DNA of 64,000 nucleotides from Nocardioides mangrovicus (GCF_003674065.1 NZ_RDBE01000007.1:600953-664952); one strand, 5' to 3'; positions 1 through 12,028 are shown, counted from the first letter of the stretch. The notes: generated from the letters alone by a model not told the origin. Numbers and translations: made by a program.

Positions 1-177
1 CGCGGTGCCGTGACGGCCGCGGCGGCGGCGAAGCCCCGCAGCACGAAGGCGGGGACCGCTGGTACTACGACCAAGGGCCGAGCGAGCGGCGGACGGTCGT
101 CCACTGGCACCGGGGCCCGACGCACGACATCCTCGAAAACACAGGGAGTTGTCAGGAAACGTCGCACCGCTTCGTGA
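1..177 (+). CDS. C-terminal fragment of an unidentified basic protein (5' truncated)
   Basis: The frame is open from base 1 to a TGA at 175-177. The 58 visible residues are low-complexity and basic: an Ala run, then Thr/Ser/Gly mixed with many Lys and Arg, ending KRRTAS. No domain is visible. Lys/Ala/Arg tails of this kind are common at the C-termini of nucleic-acid-binding proteins in high-GC actinobacteria. A UvrA tail is conceivable because uvrC lies 2.8 kb downstream, but nothing here proves it. Chance openness of GC-rich DNA is the alternative. Confidence 0.4.
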   Translation, partial: RGAVTAAAAAKPRSTKAGTAGTTTKGRASGGRSSTGTGARRTTSSKTQGVVRKRRTAS

Positions 178-243
178 CCTGAGGTTCCTACGGTTGATGG
201 TTCAAGCAGTTTGACGCGATCACACCGAGAGACCGAGGCGAAC

Positions 244-756
244 ATGACCCAGACCCACGAGCCAGACCACCTCGCCGGCCCGAGCGGCGACCACCAGGTC
301 GACCGTCGGCCCACCCGCCGCATCGTCTTCAGCGGGCTGGCCTCGTTGGGCGTCGCGGTGGCGCTCGCCGGCTGCGGCAGCTCCGGCGACGACAGCGCGA
401 GCGGCTCCAGCGGTTCCAGCAGCAGCTCGGGCAGCAGCTCCGACTCGAGCTCGTCGGGGTCCTCGAGCGGCACGGAGCTGACCAAGACCGCCGACGTGCC
501 CGTCGGCGGCGGCGTCATCCTCACCGACCAGAAGATCGTGGTGACCCAGCCCAAGGCCGGCACCTACGAGGCGTTCAGCGCCACCTGCACCCACCAGGGC
601 TTCCTGGTCGGCCAGGTCAAGGACGACGTCATCTTGTGCGAGCACCACGGCAGCGAGTTCTCCGCCGAGACCGGCAAGGTCACGCGCGGGCCGGCCCAGA
701 CGGCGCTGTCCAAGGTCGCTATCACCGTCTCCGGCGACTCGATCCTGGCGGCCTGA
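244..756 (+). CDS. Rieske [2Fe-2S] lipoprotein, probably Tat-exported
   Basis: A 170-residue secreted electron-transfer protein. The N-terminus carries a twin-arginine stretch (TRRIVFSG), a hydrophobic core and a lipobox LAGC, so it should be exported folded and lipid-anchored outside the membrane. A Ser/Gly/Asp-rich linker (about residues 45-80) leads to a C-terminal Rieske fold with CTH and CEHHG cluster ligands about 17 residues apart. The ATG at 244 is chosen because GAGG lies just upstream; an in-frame earlier start at 211 lacks a Shine-Dalgarno. The redox partner is unknown; small Rieske lipoproteins next to uvrC occur in other actinobacteria. It converges on the esterase gene with an 11-base gap. 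Confidence 0.85.
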   Translation: MTQTHEPDHLAGPSGDHQVDRRPTRRIVFSGLASLGVAVALAGCGSSGDDSASGSSGSSSSSGSSSDSSSSGSSSGTELTKTADVPVGGGVILTDQKIVVTQPKAGTYEAFSATCTHQGFLVGQVKDDVILCEHHGSEFSAETGKVTRGPAQTALSKVAITVSGDSILAA

Positions 757-767
757 CCGGTCTGGTC

Positions 768-1583
768 TCAGGCCAGGGCGGTGACGTACTCGGGGTAGCG
801 CGGACGGAGTCCGTCGCCCGAGGACCGTCCGGTCAGCCCGCGTCGCAGCCACGGCACGGCGTGCGTCCGCGTCCAGGCCAGGGTCTCGGCGCGTCGCTCG
901 CGCGGCGTCGGCTGCGACGCCGCGGCCAGCGACGGTGCCGGCAGCCGGTGTGCCACTCCGAGAGCGTCGAGGAACGCGGCGGCCATGCGTTGGTGGCCCG
1001 CCGGTGACATGTGGATCCGGTCCTCGCTCCACAGCCGTAGGTCGCGGTACTCGTGGAGCCGCCAGAAGTCCACGACGGTGGCATCGAGGTCGTCGGCGAC
1101 CTCGCGCAGCAGCTCGTTGTAGAGGGCGAAGCGCGAGCGCAGCGCACCGAAGCCGGCGACGCGGCCGCGGTCGTGGGCGGTGAAGACGACCAGCCTCGCG
1201 CCCGTGGCCGCGAGCCGCTGCAGGCCCTCGGCGTAGCGGGCCACCAGGGTGTCGACGTCGACGCGGGGCCGCAGGATGTCGTTGCCGCCGGCGTAGATGC
1301 TCACCAGGTCCGGACGCAGGGCGAGCGCCGGGTCCAGCTGCTCGGCCAGCACGGCGTCGAGCTTGCGGCCGCGGATGGCCAGGTTGGCGTAGCCGACCTG
1401 GCCTGTGCCGCCTGTGCCGCCTGTGCCGCCTGTGCCGCCTGTGTCGCCGCTGTCGCCTGTGTCCAGCAGGACGGTGGCGGCGCGGTCGGCCCAGCCGCGG
1501 ACCCCGTTGGGCAGCGCGGGATCGGGGTCGCCGACCCCCTCGGTGAAAGAGTCGCCCAGGGCGACGTAGCGGCGGAACGGCAC
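768..1583 (-). CDS. SGNH/GDSL-family esterase or lipase
   Basis: A 271-residue hydrolase of the SGNH fold starting at a GTG. Block I is LGDSFTEG with the nucleophile at Ser12, block III is YAGGNDIL, and the catalytic Asp/His block is DRIHMSPAGH near residue 190. No signal peptide is visible, so it is probably cytoplasmic. The substrate cannot be read from sequence; relatives are esterases, thioesterases and acyl-ester lipases. A surface insertion after the first strand is made of Gly-Thr-Gly repeats encoded by a 9-bp tandem array (1401-1463), which suggests a length-variable loop. It lies downstream of the TPR gene on the same strand, 19 bases apart. Confidence 0.85.
   Translation of the reverse strand: MPFRRYVALGDSFTEGVGDPDPALPNGVRGWADRAATVLLDTGDSGDTGGTGGTGGTGGTGQVGYANLAIRGRKLDAVLAEQLDPALALRPDLVSIYAGGNDILRPRVDVDTLVARYAEGLQRLAATGARLVVFTAHDRGRVAGFGALRSRFALYNELLREVADDLDATVVDFWRLHEYRDLRLWSEDRIHMSPAGHQRMAAAFLDALGVAHRLPAPSLAAASQPTPRERRAETLAWTRTHAVPWLRRGLTGRSSGDGLRPRYPEYVTALA
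1401..1463. repeat. 9-bp tandem repeat inside the esterase gene
   Basis: Seven consecutive 9-bp units, the first four exactly GCCTGTGCC and the last three with one or two changes. Each unit is three codons, so gain or loss of units keeps the minus-strand frame and only changes a Gly-Thr-Gly / Asp-Thr-Gly loop. Confidence 0.9.
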
Positions 1584-1602
1584 CCCCGCAGCGTAGAGAC
1601 CG

Positions 1603-2895
1603 CTAGGCCCGGCGCGGGCGCACCGGGTCGGCTGCGCGGCGCAGCCACTCGTCGCGGCGGCAGTGACGCCGGTCCATCCGGCGGTCGACGAGGGAGACGG
1701 CCTCGGCGTAGCGACCGGCCCGCACCAGGGCGCAGATGCGGGTCTCCTCGACCACCTCGCGCTGGGCGTCGCTGCCGCCCAGCCGCCACAGCTGGGGCGT
1801 CAGGCGGCCGAGGTCGTCGGCCGCCGCGGAGGCCTCGCCGCGGACCAGCCGTCGCATCGCCCGGGCGACCGGGGCCGCCACCTCGGACTGGTCGGGGTCG
1901 GGGCTCAGCGCACAGGAGCGTTCCAGCACCGCGAGCCCGGTGCAGTCCTCGGCCGCTGCGAGCGCGACGGCGGCGTGCAGCGCCATGAACGGCGTGGGCG
2001 GGCAGCGCAGCAGCTCGGCGTCCACCGCGGCCAGGACCTCGCAGACGCCCGGCACGGCGCTGGCTCCCGGCGTGAGGGCCCAGCGCCACAGCAGCGACCC
2101 GGAGTCGACGAGCGCGCGACAGCCGGTGTCGGGGCCGGGGCGCAGCTGGGTCTCGTAGCGACGTCGAACGGCGTCGAGGTCGCCGACCGACAGCTCGTGG
2201 AGGGCGGCGTGCCAGGAGAAGTGGAGCAGGCTGTCGGCGCCGGAGCCGGCCCCGTCGATCCAGTCGTCGATCCAGGCCAGGCCGGCGCCGTGGTCGGCGG
2301 TCTCGTAGTGCGCGTGAGCCCGGGCGTGGGCGGAGTGGCCGGCGTCGGGCTGCAGCGCGAGCGAGCGGACCGACAGGCTCATCGCCTCGTCGAACCGCCC
2401 CTGCTCCTGCCGCATGAACGCCAGCAGACCGGTGAACCACCAGTCGTCGCCGTAGGACGGACGACATCGCTCGACCAGGTCCCAGGCCTGCTGCGGCACG
2501 CGTGTGACGCCCGAGAACGCGATGGTGGGCACCGCCACGGAGAGCAGCAGCGCGTCGCGGGGGTAGGTCTCGAGGTGGCGGAGCAGTGGCGCGGGGTCGC
2601 CCGCCAGGTGGCTCACGACCGCGTGCACGTGGCTGCGCTCGCGCTCGGTGCTGCGCCGGGCGTGGAGCGCGGCGTCGCGCAGCCGGGCCGCGATGTCGAC
2701 CGGTGCGCAGAACTCATGGCCCAGCAGCGCCAGGGCAGCGTGGCCGAGGGCGAAGGTCGGGTCGAGCGCGATCGCGCGGGCGAACGCGGGCACGGCGCCG
2801 TCGGCCAGCCGGAGCAGCCGGTCCAGGCCGTCGTCGAAGGCGAGCCCGGCCTCGTGCGAGGCGGTGAGCTCGAGCCCGTAGCGGTCGGCGACCAT
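1603..2895 (-). CDS. TTC38-like tetratricopeptide repeat protein
   Basis: A 430-residue all-helical protein, starting ATG at 2895. It has no signal peptide. It contains helix pairs typical of TPR proteins, with Ala/Leu/Tyr positions spaced as in TPRs, and a central segment (about residues 165-225: a WWF stretch, then RFDEA, then HARAHAHYE) that resembles the bacterial relatives of human TTC38. No enzyme motif is present, so a scaffold or protein-interaction role is inferred; the biological role of this family is not established. It is transcribed divergently from uvrC across about 100 bases. Confidence 0.6.
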   Translation of the reverse strand: MVADRYGLELTASHEAGLAFDDGLDRLLRLADGAVPAFARAIALDPTFALGHAALALLGHEFCAPVDIAARLRDAALHARRSTERERSHVHAVVSHLAGDPAPLLRHLETYPRDALLLSVAVPTIAFSGVTRVPQQAWDLVERCRPSYGDDWWFTGLLAFMRQEQGRFDEAMSLSVRSLALQPDAGHSAHARAHAHYETADHGAGLAWIDDWIDGAGSGADSLLHFSWHAALHELSVGDLDAVRRRYETQLRPGPDTGCRALVDSGSLLWRWALTPGASAVPGVCEVLAAVDAELLRCPPTPFMALHAAVALAAAEDCTGLAVLERSCALSPDPDQSEVAAPVARAMRRLVRGEASAAADDLGRLTPQLWRLGGSDAQREVVEETRICALVRAGRYAEAVSLVDRRMDRRHCRRDEWLRRAADPVRPRRA

Positions 2896-2981
2896 GTAAG
2901 TACACTATGTCACTCGACAATCCGAGTCGAGTCCGACACGGGGTCGGTACTGGCGTCGACGCCGGTGTCGGAGCGGCTCCG

Positions 2982-2987
2982 TAGGGT
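2982..2987 (+). promoter_or_regulatory. Candidate -10 box of uvrC
   Basis: TAGGGT sits 7 bases before the uvrC GTG, the spacing expected for a leaderless transcript. GGTGGAGG in the same bases could instead act as a Shine-Dalgarno on a longer mRNA. Confidence 0.45.
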
Positions 2988-2994
2988 GGAGGGC

Positions 2995-4988
<1,994 letters not shown>

Positions 4989-4992
<4 letters not shown>

Positions 4993-5852
4993 GCGAGCAG
5001 GGGGAGCTCGTCGTCATCACCGGGATGACGGGCGCGGGTCGCAGCACGGCGGCCAAGGAGCTGGAGGACCTCGGCTGGTTCGTGGTCGACAACCTGCCTC
5101 CGGAGCTGGTCGGCGACGTCGTGCGGCTGGTCGACGAGCGGCGAGGGCAGCGGCAGCCGATCGCCGTGGTCGTCGACGTCCGGGCGGGGGAGTTCTTCGG
5201 TGCGCTGCAGGAGCGGCTGGCCAACGGGCTGGGGTCGCGGCGTACGTCGGTGCTCTTCCTCGAGGCCTCCGTCGACGCGCTCGTGCGGCGGCAGGAGGCG
5301 GCCCGGCGGCCGCACCCGCTGCAGGGCGGCGGCCGGCTGATCGACGGCATCGACCGGGAGCGGGAGGTCATGGCGCCGCTGCGTGGTGACGCCGACCTGG
5401 TCATCGACACCACCGAGCTCAACGTCCACCAGCTCAAGGAGCGGGTCGCGCGCGCCTTCGGGCACCCCGACGCGCTGCGACTGCTGGTGACGGTGGTCAG
5501 CTTCGGGTTCAAGTACGGCATCCCGGTCGACTCCGACCTATTGGCCGACATGCGGTTCCTACCGAACCCGTACTGGGTGCCCGAGCTGCGCGACCAGACC
5601 GGCCAGGACCCCGAGGTGGCGGCGTACGTCAAGGAGCGCGACGACGCGCAGGCGTTCCTCGACCGCTTCGTGCCGGTCGTCCAGACCGTCACCGCCGGTT
5701 ACCTGCGCGAGGGCAAGCGCTTCATGACCGTGGCCATCGGCTGCACCGGCGGCAAGCACCGCAGCGTGGCGATGACCGAGGAGATCGCGGCTCGGCTGCG
5801 GGCGCTGGGGTACCAGGCCCGGGCCACCCACCGCGACCTGGGACGCGAATGA
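4989..5852 (+). CDS. rapZ: RNase adapter/nucleotide-binding protein RapZ family
   Basis: A 287-residue P-loop protein of the RapZ/YvcJ family. The Walker A motif is GMTGAGRST (12-20), with Arg18 in place of the usual Lys, as also seen in the M. tuberculosis homologue. The C-terminal half holds the conserved SFGFKYG and the [10 protein letters not shown] signature. In enterobacteria RapZ guides RNase E to a small RNA; in actinobacteria the target is not settled, so the name is by family only. ATGA overlaps the uvrC stop, and yvcK follows after 10 bases, giving the conserved actinobacterial quartet uvrC-rapZ-yvcK-whiA, likely co-transcribed at least up to yvcK. Confidence 0.93.
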
Positions 5853-5862
5853 CCACCGCCGC

Positions 5863-6816
5863 ATGAAGGTCGTCGCGCTCGGCGGCGGCCACGGCCTGGC
5901 CGCCTCGCTCAGCGCGCTGCGCCACGTCGCCGATGACCTCACCGCCGTGGTCACCGTGGCCGACAACGGCGGCTCCTCGGGCCGGATCCGGCGCGAGTTC
6001 GGCACGCTGCCGCCGGGCGACCTGCGCATGGCGCTCGCCGCGCTGTGCGGCGACGACGACTGGGGCCGCACCTGGGCGCGGGTGCTGCAGCACCGCTTCG
6101 ACTCCGAGGGCGAGATGCACGGCCACGCGGTGGGCAACCTGCTCATCGTGGCGCTGTGGGAGCTGCTGCGCGAGGACGGCGGCGGCGAGCAGGTTGCCGG
6201 GCTGGCGTGGGTCGGCCGGCTGCTGGGGGCGCAGGGCCGGGTGCTGCCGATGGCGCTGAGCCCGCTCGACATCACCGCGCGCGTCGTCGGGGCCGACCCC
6301 GACCACCCCGAGGCCGAGGTGTCCGTGCGCGGCCAGGTCGAGGTGGCCACGACCCCCGGCCGGGTCGTCGACGTCGCGCTCGAGCCGCCCGACGCGGTCG
6401 CCTGCCCCGAGGCCGTGACCGCGATCCGCGAGGCCGACTGGGTCGTGATTGGGCCGGGGTCATGGTACTCCAGCGTGATCCCGCACCTGCTGGTCCCCGA
6501 TCTCTGCCGCGCGCTGCACGAGTCCTCGGCTCGTCGTCTGGTGAACCTGAACCTGGTGCCGCAACCCGGGGAGACCGACGGGCTGAGCCCGGTCGACCAC
6601 CTCGACGCCCTCGTCGCCCATGCACCCGGCCTGCGGCTCGACGTCGTGCTGGGCGACAGCGGCACGGTCGCGCCCGGATGGGCCGTGGACCGGTTGCGGG
6701 TGGCCGCCGCGCGCTACGGCGGCCGGCTCGAGCTGACCGACCTGGCGCTGGCCTCGGCGCCTGACCAGCACGATCCCGAGCGGTTGCGCGCGGCGTACGA
6801 GCGCATCCTGGGCTGA
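5863..6816 (+). CDS. yvcK: YvcK/CofD-like gluconeogenesis and cell-wall factor
   Basis: A 317-residue Rossmann-like protein of the CofD/YvcK family. GGGHGL near the N-terminus, DNGGSSGRIR at about 35-45 and GPGSWY at about 204-209 are the nucleotide-sugar-binding signatures. In Bacillus and mycobacteria, YvcK (CuvA) binds UDP-GlcNAc and is needed for cell-wall precursor balance on gluconeogenic carbon. This protein has no CofD-type phosphotransferase context (no F420 genes nearby), which favours the YvcK role. It is cytoplasmic and sits between rapZ and whiA in conserved order. Confidence 0.92.
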   Translation: MKVVALGGGHGLAASLSALRHVADDLTAVVTVADNGGSSGRIRREFGTLPPGDLRMALAALCGDDDWGRTWARVLQHRFDSEGEMHGHAVGNLLIVALWELLREDGGGEQVAGLAWVGRLLGAQGRVLPMALSPLDITARVVGADPDHPEAEVSVRGQVEVATTPGRVVDVALEPPDAVACPEAVTAIREADWVVIGPGSWYSSVIPHLLVPDLCRALHESSARRLVNLNLVPQPGETDGLSPVDHLDALVAHAPGLRLDVVLGDSGTVAPGWAVDRLRVAAARYGGRLELTDLALASAPDQHDPERLRAAYERILG

Positions 6817-6874
6817 CCGCGCGAAGGCGCCGAAATGACCCGTCCAGGAGGCCACGTGAGCGTGGGCGATGGAC

Positions 6875-6880
6875 TAGGGT
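6875..6880 (+). promoter_or_regulatory. Possible -10 box upstream of whiA
   Basis: TAGGGT lies 63 bases before the whiA ATG in the 127-base gap after yvcK. No convincing -35 is visible, so whiA may have its own promoter or simply be read through. Confidence 0.3.
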
Positions 6881-6943
6881 TAAGCGTTGTCGCACCGCTC
6901 CGGGACGCGACGAATCGGCTACGTGGGTTGGGTGTTCTGACGT

Positions 6944-7930
6944 ATGGCAATGACGGCGCAGGTCAAGGCGGAGCTCGCCAGCACGAGGGTGACGAAGACC
7001 TGCTGCCGCAAGGCCGAGGTGTCCTCGATGCTGCGGTTCGCCGGTGGGCTGCACATCGCCGGCGGCCGGATCGTCGTGGAGGCCGAGCTCGACACCGGGG
7101 CCGCGGCCCGTCGGCTGCGGCGCGACATCGCCGAGGTCTTCGGCCACACCTCCGACGTGGTCATGGTCCAGGGCAACGGGCTGCGCAAGGGCAGCCAGTA
7201 CGTCGTCCGGGTGGTGCGCGACGGTGAGTCGCTGGCCCGCCAGACCGGCCTGATCGACCAGCGCGGCCGTCCCGTGCGCGGCCTGCCGCCGCAAGTGGTG
7301 TCCGGCTCGGGCTGCGACGCCGTCGCCGCCTGGCGGGGCGCCTTCCTCGCCCACGGCTCGCTCACCGAGCCCGGCCGCTCGTCGTCGCTGGAGGTCACCT
7401 GCCCCGGTCCGGAGGCGGCGCTGGCCCTGGTCGGGTCGGCTCGTCGGCTCGCGATCTCCAGCAAGGCCCGCGAGGTGCGCGGCATCGACCGCGTCGTCAT
7501 CCGCGACGGCGACGCCATCGGCGAGCTGCTCACCCGGCTCGGCGCCCACGAGTCGCTGCTGGCCTGGGAGGAGCGGCGGATGCGCCGCGAGGTGCGTGCC
7601 ACCGCCAACCGGCTGGCCAACTTCGACGACGCCAACCTGCGCCGTTCGGCCCGCGCCGCCGTCGCCGCCGGCGCCCGCGTGGACCGTGCCCTGGAGGTCC
7701 TCGGCGAGGAGATCCCCGACCACCTCCGCCAGGCCGGCCAGCTGCGCCTGGAGCACAAGCAGGCCTCGCTGGAGGAGCTCGGTCAGCTGCACGACCCGGT
7801 GCTCACCAAGGACGCCATCGCCGGCCGCATCCGCCGGCTGCTGGCCATGGCCGACAAGCGCGCCCACGAGCTCGGCGTCCCCGACACCGAGGCCTCGCTC
7901 ACCCCGGAGATGCTGGCTGAGGAAGCCTGA
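6944..7930 (+). CDS. whiA: DNA-binding protein WhiA
   Basis: A 328-residue regulator made of an N-terminal LAGLIDADG-homing-endonuclease-like domain without catalytic acidic pairs and a C-terminal helix-turn-helix (about residues 225-300, [16 protein letters not shown]). In Streptomyces WhiA works with WhiB to switch on division and chromosome-segregation genes during sporulation; non-sporulating actinobacteria and firmicutes keep it for cell-division control. Two ATGs (6944 and 6950) fit the family N-terminus MAMTAQVK; the first is used. It ends the uvrC cluster and is followed by a hairpin terminator. Confidence 0.95.
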   Translation: MAMTAQVKAELASTRVTKTCCRKAEVSSMLRFAGGLHIAGGRIVVEAELDTGAAARRLRRDIAEVFGHTSDVVMVQGNGLRKGSQYVVRVVRDGESLARQTGLIDQRGRPVRGLPPQVVSGSGCDAVAAWRGAFLAHGSLTEPGRSSSLEVTCPGPEAALALVGSARRLAISSKAREVRGIDRVVIRDGDAIGELLTRLGAHESLLAWEERRMRREVRATANRLANFDDANLRRSARAAVAAGARVDRALEVLGEEIPDHLRQAGQLRLEHKQASLEELGQLHDPVLTKDAIAGRIRRLLAMADKRAHELGVPDTEASLTPEMLAEEA

Positions 7931-7956
7931 GGAAGCCTGAGCTTGCGAAGGCTTCC
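7931..7956 (+). terminator. Hairpin after whiA
   Basis: GGAAGCCT (7931-7938) pairs with AGGCTTCC (7949-7956) across a 10-base loop directly after the whiA stop. The left arm is a perfect duplicate of GGAAGCCTGA at 7921-7930, which overlaps the stop codon. No T-tract follows, as is usual for actinobacterial terminators. Confidence 0.6.
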
Positions 7957-7962
7957 TCGATG

Positions 7963-8131
7963 GTGGTTGAGCAGCCAGTGTCGCTGAGGAACGAGGCGAC
8001 AACCGAGCGTGCCAAAACCCGGTGAGACGGGCGCCCACGCCGGGCACGCCGCGTCGAGGTGGCCGAGCGTGCCGCAACCCGGCGATCGGCTTGCCGTCAT
8101 TCGCCGGTGCACCCGCGATTTGCGGCACGCG
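7963..8131. repeat. Intergenic repeat block between whiA and gap
   Basis: No gene is visible in the 303-base whiA-gap space. It holds CCGAGCGTGCCAAAACCCGG (8003-8022) and an 18/20 copy (8063-8082), 60 bases apart. The second copy begins a long imperfect palindrome whose ends are GCGTGCCGCAA (8067-8077) and TTGCGGCACGC (8120-8130). The upstream part (7963-8006) starts with GGTTGAGCAGCC and ends with GGCGACAACC, another imperfect inverted repeat. This looks like a small non-coding REP/MITE-like element; no transposase is present. Confidence 0.6.
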
Positions 8132-8134
8132 CGA

Positions 8135-8152
8135 CGTTACTCATCCGTAACG
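8135..8152. promoter_or_regulatory. Dyad upstream of gap
   Basis: CGTTAC (8135-8140) and GTAACG (8147-8152) are separated by six bases, a symmetric candidate operator about 36 bases upstream of the presumed gap -10. The binding protein is unknown. Confidence 0.4.
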
Positions 8153-8187
8153 CGGACACGGCCCTGATTGGATCGTTCAACCCGCGA

Positions 8188-8193
8188 TAGGGT
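8188..8193 (+). promoter_or_regulatory. Candidate -10 box of the gap operon
   Basis: TAGGGT lies 40 bases before the gap GTG, with CTGATT 18 bases upstream as a weak -35. This would give a short leader containing the Shine-Dalgarno AGGAG. Confidence 0.45.
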
Positions 8194-8206
8194 CGAGACG
8201 ACGTAG

Positions 8207-9232
<1,026 letters not shown>

Positions 9233-9233
9233 C

Positions 9234-10442
9234 GTGTCGGGCATCGAGGATCTCGGCGACCTCGCCGGTCGCCGGGTGCTGGTCCGTTCCGACCTGAACG
9301 TCCCGCTGGACGGGGACAGGATCACCGACGACGGCCGGATCCGGGCCAGCGTCCCGACGATCGAGCAGCTGGCCGGCGCCGGCGCGCGGGTCGTCGTGAC
9401 CGCGCACCTGGGCCGGCCGAAGGGCGAGCCGGAGGCGAAGTACTCGCTGCGGCCCGTCGCCACACGCCTCGGGGAGCTGCTGGGCACCGACGTCGCGTTC
9501 GCGACCGACACGGTGGGCGAGAGCGCGCACGCGGTCGTCGGCGCCCTGCACGACGGGCAGGTCGCGCTGCTGGAGAACGTCCGCTTCAACCCGGGCGAGA
9601 CCAGCAAGGACGACGCCGAGCGCGGAGCCTTCGCCGACCAGCTCGTGGAGCTCGTCGGTCCCGATGCGGCGTTCGTCAGCGACGGCTTCGGGGTCGTGCA
9701 CCGCAAGCAGGCCAGCGTCTACGACGTCGCCCAGCGGCTGCCCCACGCGATGGGTGGTCTGGTGGCCCGCGAGATCGACGTGCTGCGCCAGCTCACCGAC
9801 GACCCGCAGCGGCCGTTCGCGGTCGTGCTCGGCGGCTCCAAGGTCTCCGACAAGCTGGCGGTGATCGACAACCTGCTCGGCAAGGCCGACCGGCTGCTGG
9901 TCGGCGGCGGCATGATGTTCACCTTCCTCGCAGCCCAAGGCCACGCCGTGGGCACCAGCCTGCTCGAGGAGGACCAGGTCGAGACCTGCCGCGGCTACCT
10001 CGAGCGTGCCGCTGCCGAGGGTGTCGAGCTGCTGCTGCCCACCGACACGGTGGTCGCGCCGGAGTTCAAGGCCGACGCCCCGGCGACGGTGGTGTCGGTC
10101 GAGGCCATTCCCGACGACCAGATGGGCCTCGACATCGGCCCGCAGACCGCGACGGCCTTCGCGTCCGCGCTCACCGGCGCCAGGACCGTGTTCTGGAACG
10201 GTCCGATGGGCGTCTTCGAGTTCGACGCGTTCAGCGCCGGCACTCGAGCGGTGGCCGAAGCGCTGACGAAGGTCACCGCGGCAGGGGGCCTGTCGGTCGT
10301 GGGTGGCGGCGACTCCGCGGCGGCGGTCCGCTCGCTGGGCTTCGACGAGGCGGCCTTCGGGCACATCTCCACCGGCGGAGGCGCCAGCCTGGAGTTCTTG
10401 GAGGGCAAGGACCTCCCCGGCATCGACGTACTGGAGTCCTGA
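9234..10442 (+). CDS. pgk: Phosphoglycerate kinase
   Basis: A 402-residue kinase that makes ATP and 3-phosphoglycerate from 1,3-bisphosphoglycerate. Visible hallmarks are [12 protein letters not shown] near the N-terminus, the substrate-binding HLGRPKG, the hinge region [10 protein letters not shown], and the C-terminal nucleotide loop GGGDSAAAV. The GTG start lies one base after the gap stop, and there is no separate Shine-Dalgarno, which fits coupling to gap translation. tpiA follows after two bases. Confidence 0.97.
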   Translation: MSGIEDLGDLAGRRVLVRSDLNVPLDGDRITDDGRIRASVPTIEQLAGAGARVVVTAHLGRPKGEPEAKYSLRPVATRLGELLGTDVAFATDTVGESAHAVVGALHDGQVALLENVRFNPGETSKDDAERGAFADQLVELVGPDAAFVSDGFGVVHRKQASVYDVAQRLPHAMGGLVAREIDVLRQLTDDPQRPFAVVLGGSKVSDKLAVIDNLLGKADRLLVGGGMMFTFLAAQGHAVGTSLLEEDQVETCRGYLERAAAEGVELLLPTDTVVAPEFKADAPATVVSVEAIPDDQMGLDIGPQTATAFASALTGARTVFWNGPMGVFEFDAFSAGTRAVAEALTKVTAAGGLSVVGGGDSAAAVRSLGFDEAAFGHISTGGGASLEFLEGKDLPGIDVLES

Positions 10443-10444
10443 GC

Positions 10445-11251
10445 ATGGCCGCGGTGAAGAAGCCCGGACGAACGCCGCTGATGGCGGGCAACTGGAAGAT
10501 GAACCTGAACCACCAGGAGGCTGTGGTCCTGGTGCAGAAGCTGGCCTGGACGCTGGACGACAAGCGCCACGACTTCGCCAAGGCCGAGGTGGTCGTGGTG
10601 CCGCCGTTCACCGACCTGCGCAGCGTGCAGACGCTGGTCGACGGCGACCGGCTGCGGATCCGCTACGGCGCCCAGGACGTCTCGGTGCACGACTCCGGCG
10701 CCCACACCGGCGAGATCTCGGCTGCGATGCTGGCCAAGCTCGGCTGCTCCTACGTGGTCGTCGGGCACTCCGAGCGGCGGGCTGACCACGGTGAGGACGA
10801 CGCGGTCGTCAACGCCAAGGCCCGTGTGAGCGTCGCGGCCGACATGACGCCGATCGTGTGCGTCGGCGAAGGACTCGAGGTGCGCCGCGAGGGCCGTCAG
10901 GTCGAGTACACGCTGGCCCAGGTGGCGGGCTCGCTGGCCGGGTTCACCCCCGAGCAGGTCGGCGCGCTGGTGATCGCCTACGAGCCGGTCTGGGCGATCG
11001 GCACCGGTGAGGTGGCGACGCCCGAGGACGCGCAGGAGGTGTGCGGAGCGATCCGCTCCTGGGTGGCCGAGACCCACGGCGAGGAGGCCTCGCAGGCAGT
11101 CCGGGTGCTCTACGGCGGGTCGGTGAAGGCGGCCAACGTGGCCGGCATCATGGCCCAGTCCGACGTCGACGGCGCACTGGTGGGCGGAGCGAGCCTGGAG
11201 GCCGACGAGTTCGGCGGGATCTGCCGCTTCTACGAGATGCCGATGATCTGA
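10445..11251 (+). CDS. tpiA: Triosephosphate isomerase
   Basis: A 268-residue TIM barrel that interconverts dihydroxyacetone phosphate and glyceraldehyde-3-phosphate. The catalytic residues are visible: Lys in GNWKMN, His in VVGHSERR, and Glu in [12 protein letters not shown] phosphate-gripping YGGSVKAAN follows. It is slightly longer than the usual 250 residues because of an N-terminal extension ([11 protein letters not shown]). It is the last gene of the gap-pgk-tpiA operon; secG begins 130 bases later behind its own promoter. Confidence 0.97.
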   Translation: MAAVKKPGRTPLMAGNWKMNLNHQEAVVLVQKLAWTLDDKRHDFAKAEVVVVPPFTDLRSVQTLVDGDRLRIRYGAQDVSVHDSGAHTGEISAAMLAKLGCSYVVVGHSERRADHGEDDAVVNAKARVSVAADMTPIVCVGEGLEVRREGRQVEYTLAQVAGSLAGFTPEQVGALVIAYEPVWAIGTGEVATPEDAQEVCGAIRSWVAETHGEEASQAVRVLYGGSVKAANVAGIMAQSDVDGALVGGASLEADEFGGICRFYEMPMI

Positions 11252-11368
11252 TCCGGACTGGTCGTTCCTGGTCGCGGCGCTGCCCACCCCCAGGGCTGGC
11301 CCGAGGTAGATCCTGGGAAGTCCAGACCTTTGTCCAGCCCAGTCCAGCCCACCCCTCCGGGTGTGGGT

Positions 11369-11374
11369 TAGGCT
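11369..11374 (+). promoter_or_regulatory. -10 box for a leaderless secG transcript
   Basis: TAGGCT ends 7 bases before the GTG at 11382. That spacing puts the transcription start at the start codon and decides the secG start in favour of 11382 over the in-frame GTG at 11361, which lies upstream of the box. Confidence 0.6.
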
Positions 11375-11381
11375 CCTCGGC

Positions 11382-11618
11382 GTGGTGCTGGTTTTCGAGA
11401 TCGTCCTCTGCGTCGCGAGCGCGCTCCTGGTGCTGCTCGTCCTCCTCCACAAGGGGCGCGGCGGAGGGCTGTCCGACATGTTCGGCGGTGGCATGTCGTC
11501 CGGCCTCGGCGGGTCCTCGGTCGCCGAGCGCAACCTCGACCGGATCACGATCGGCATCGGCCTGGTCTGGTTCGCCTCGGTCGTCGGTCTCGGCCTGCTG
11601 CTGAAGTCGGGCAGCTGA
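11382..11618 (+). CDS. secG: Preprotein translocase subunit SecG
   Basis: A 78-residue inner-membrane protein with two transmembrane helices flanking the conserved cytoplasmic loop HKGRGGGLSDMFGGG. SecG associates with SecYE and helps SecA-driven export. The frame is open from GTG 11361, but family homology begins at about VLVFEI and a -10 box precedes GTG 11382, so that codon is used. It lies between tpiA and rbpA, as in other actinobacteria. Confidence 0.92.
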   Translation: MVLVFEIVLCVASALLVLLVLLHKGRGGGLSDMFGGGMSSGLGGSSVAERNLDRITIGIGLVWFASVVGLGLLLKSGS

Positions 11619-11661
11619 CCAGCAACCTCCCTCTGTTCCAGTACGAGAAGGAGTCACCGTC

Positions 11662-12024
11662 GTGGCAGTAGGTGGCGGCAACGCCATTCGCGGAAGCAGG
11701 GTCGGTGCCGGCCCGATGGGGGAGGCCGAGCGAGGCGAGGCCGCTCCCCGGCAGAACGTCAGCTACTTCTGCTCCCAAGAGCACCGGACGCTGATCACGT
11801 TCGCCGTGGAGGCCGACCCGCCGGCGGAGTGGGACTGCCCACGCTGCGGACTCCCGGCGTCGCTGGACTCCGACAACCCACCGCCGCCGCCGAAGATCGA
11901 GCCGTACAAGACCCACTTGGCCTACGTGAAGGAGCGTCGCTCCGACGCCGAGGCCGAGTCGATCCTCGACGAGGCGATCAAGACGCTGCGCGAGAAGCGG
12001 AAGTCTGGCGAGATCATCTTCTGA
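11662..12024 (+). CDS. rbpA: RNA polymerase-binding protein RbpA
   Basis: A 120-residue actinobacterial transcription factor that binds sigma and core RNA polymerase and stabilises the open complex at housekeeping promoters. The central zinc-binding segment is visible (YFCSQEH ... WDCPRCGLPA), followed by a linker and the C-terminal sigma-interaction helix pair (LAYVKERRSDAEAESILDEA). The N-terminal tail NAIRGSRVG is characteristic. The GTG at 11662 follows AAGGAG by nine bases. It converges on pgl across 100 bases of repeats. Confidence 0.95.
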   Translation: MAVGGGNAIRGSRVGAGPMGEAERGEAAPRQNVSYFCSQEHRTLITFAVEADPPAEWDCPRCGLPASLDSDNPPPPPKIEPYKTHLAYVKERRSDAEAESILDEAIKTLREKRKSGEIIF

Positions 12025-12028
12025 AACG

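Noticed and set aside
177..184. CCTCAGGT on the minus strand near the left edge
   Set aside because: The -10 position reads GACGTT rather than RYCGAY and no gene starts downstream on that strand. Taken as a chance match.
1663..2994. Open frame upstream of and in phase with uvrC
   Set aside because: It is antisense to the TPR gene and shows no UvrC homology; openness comes from GC bias. The family N-terminus begins at 2995.
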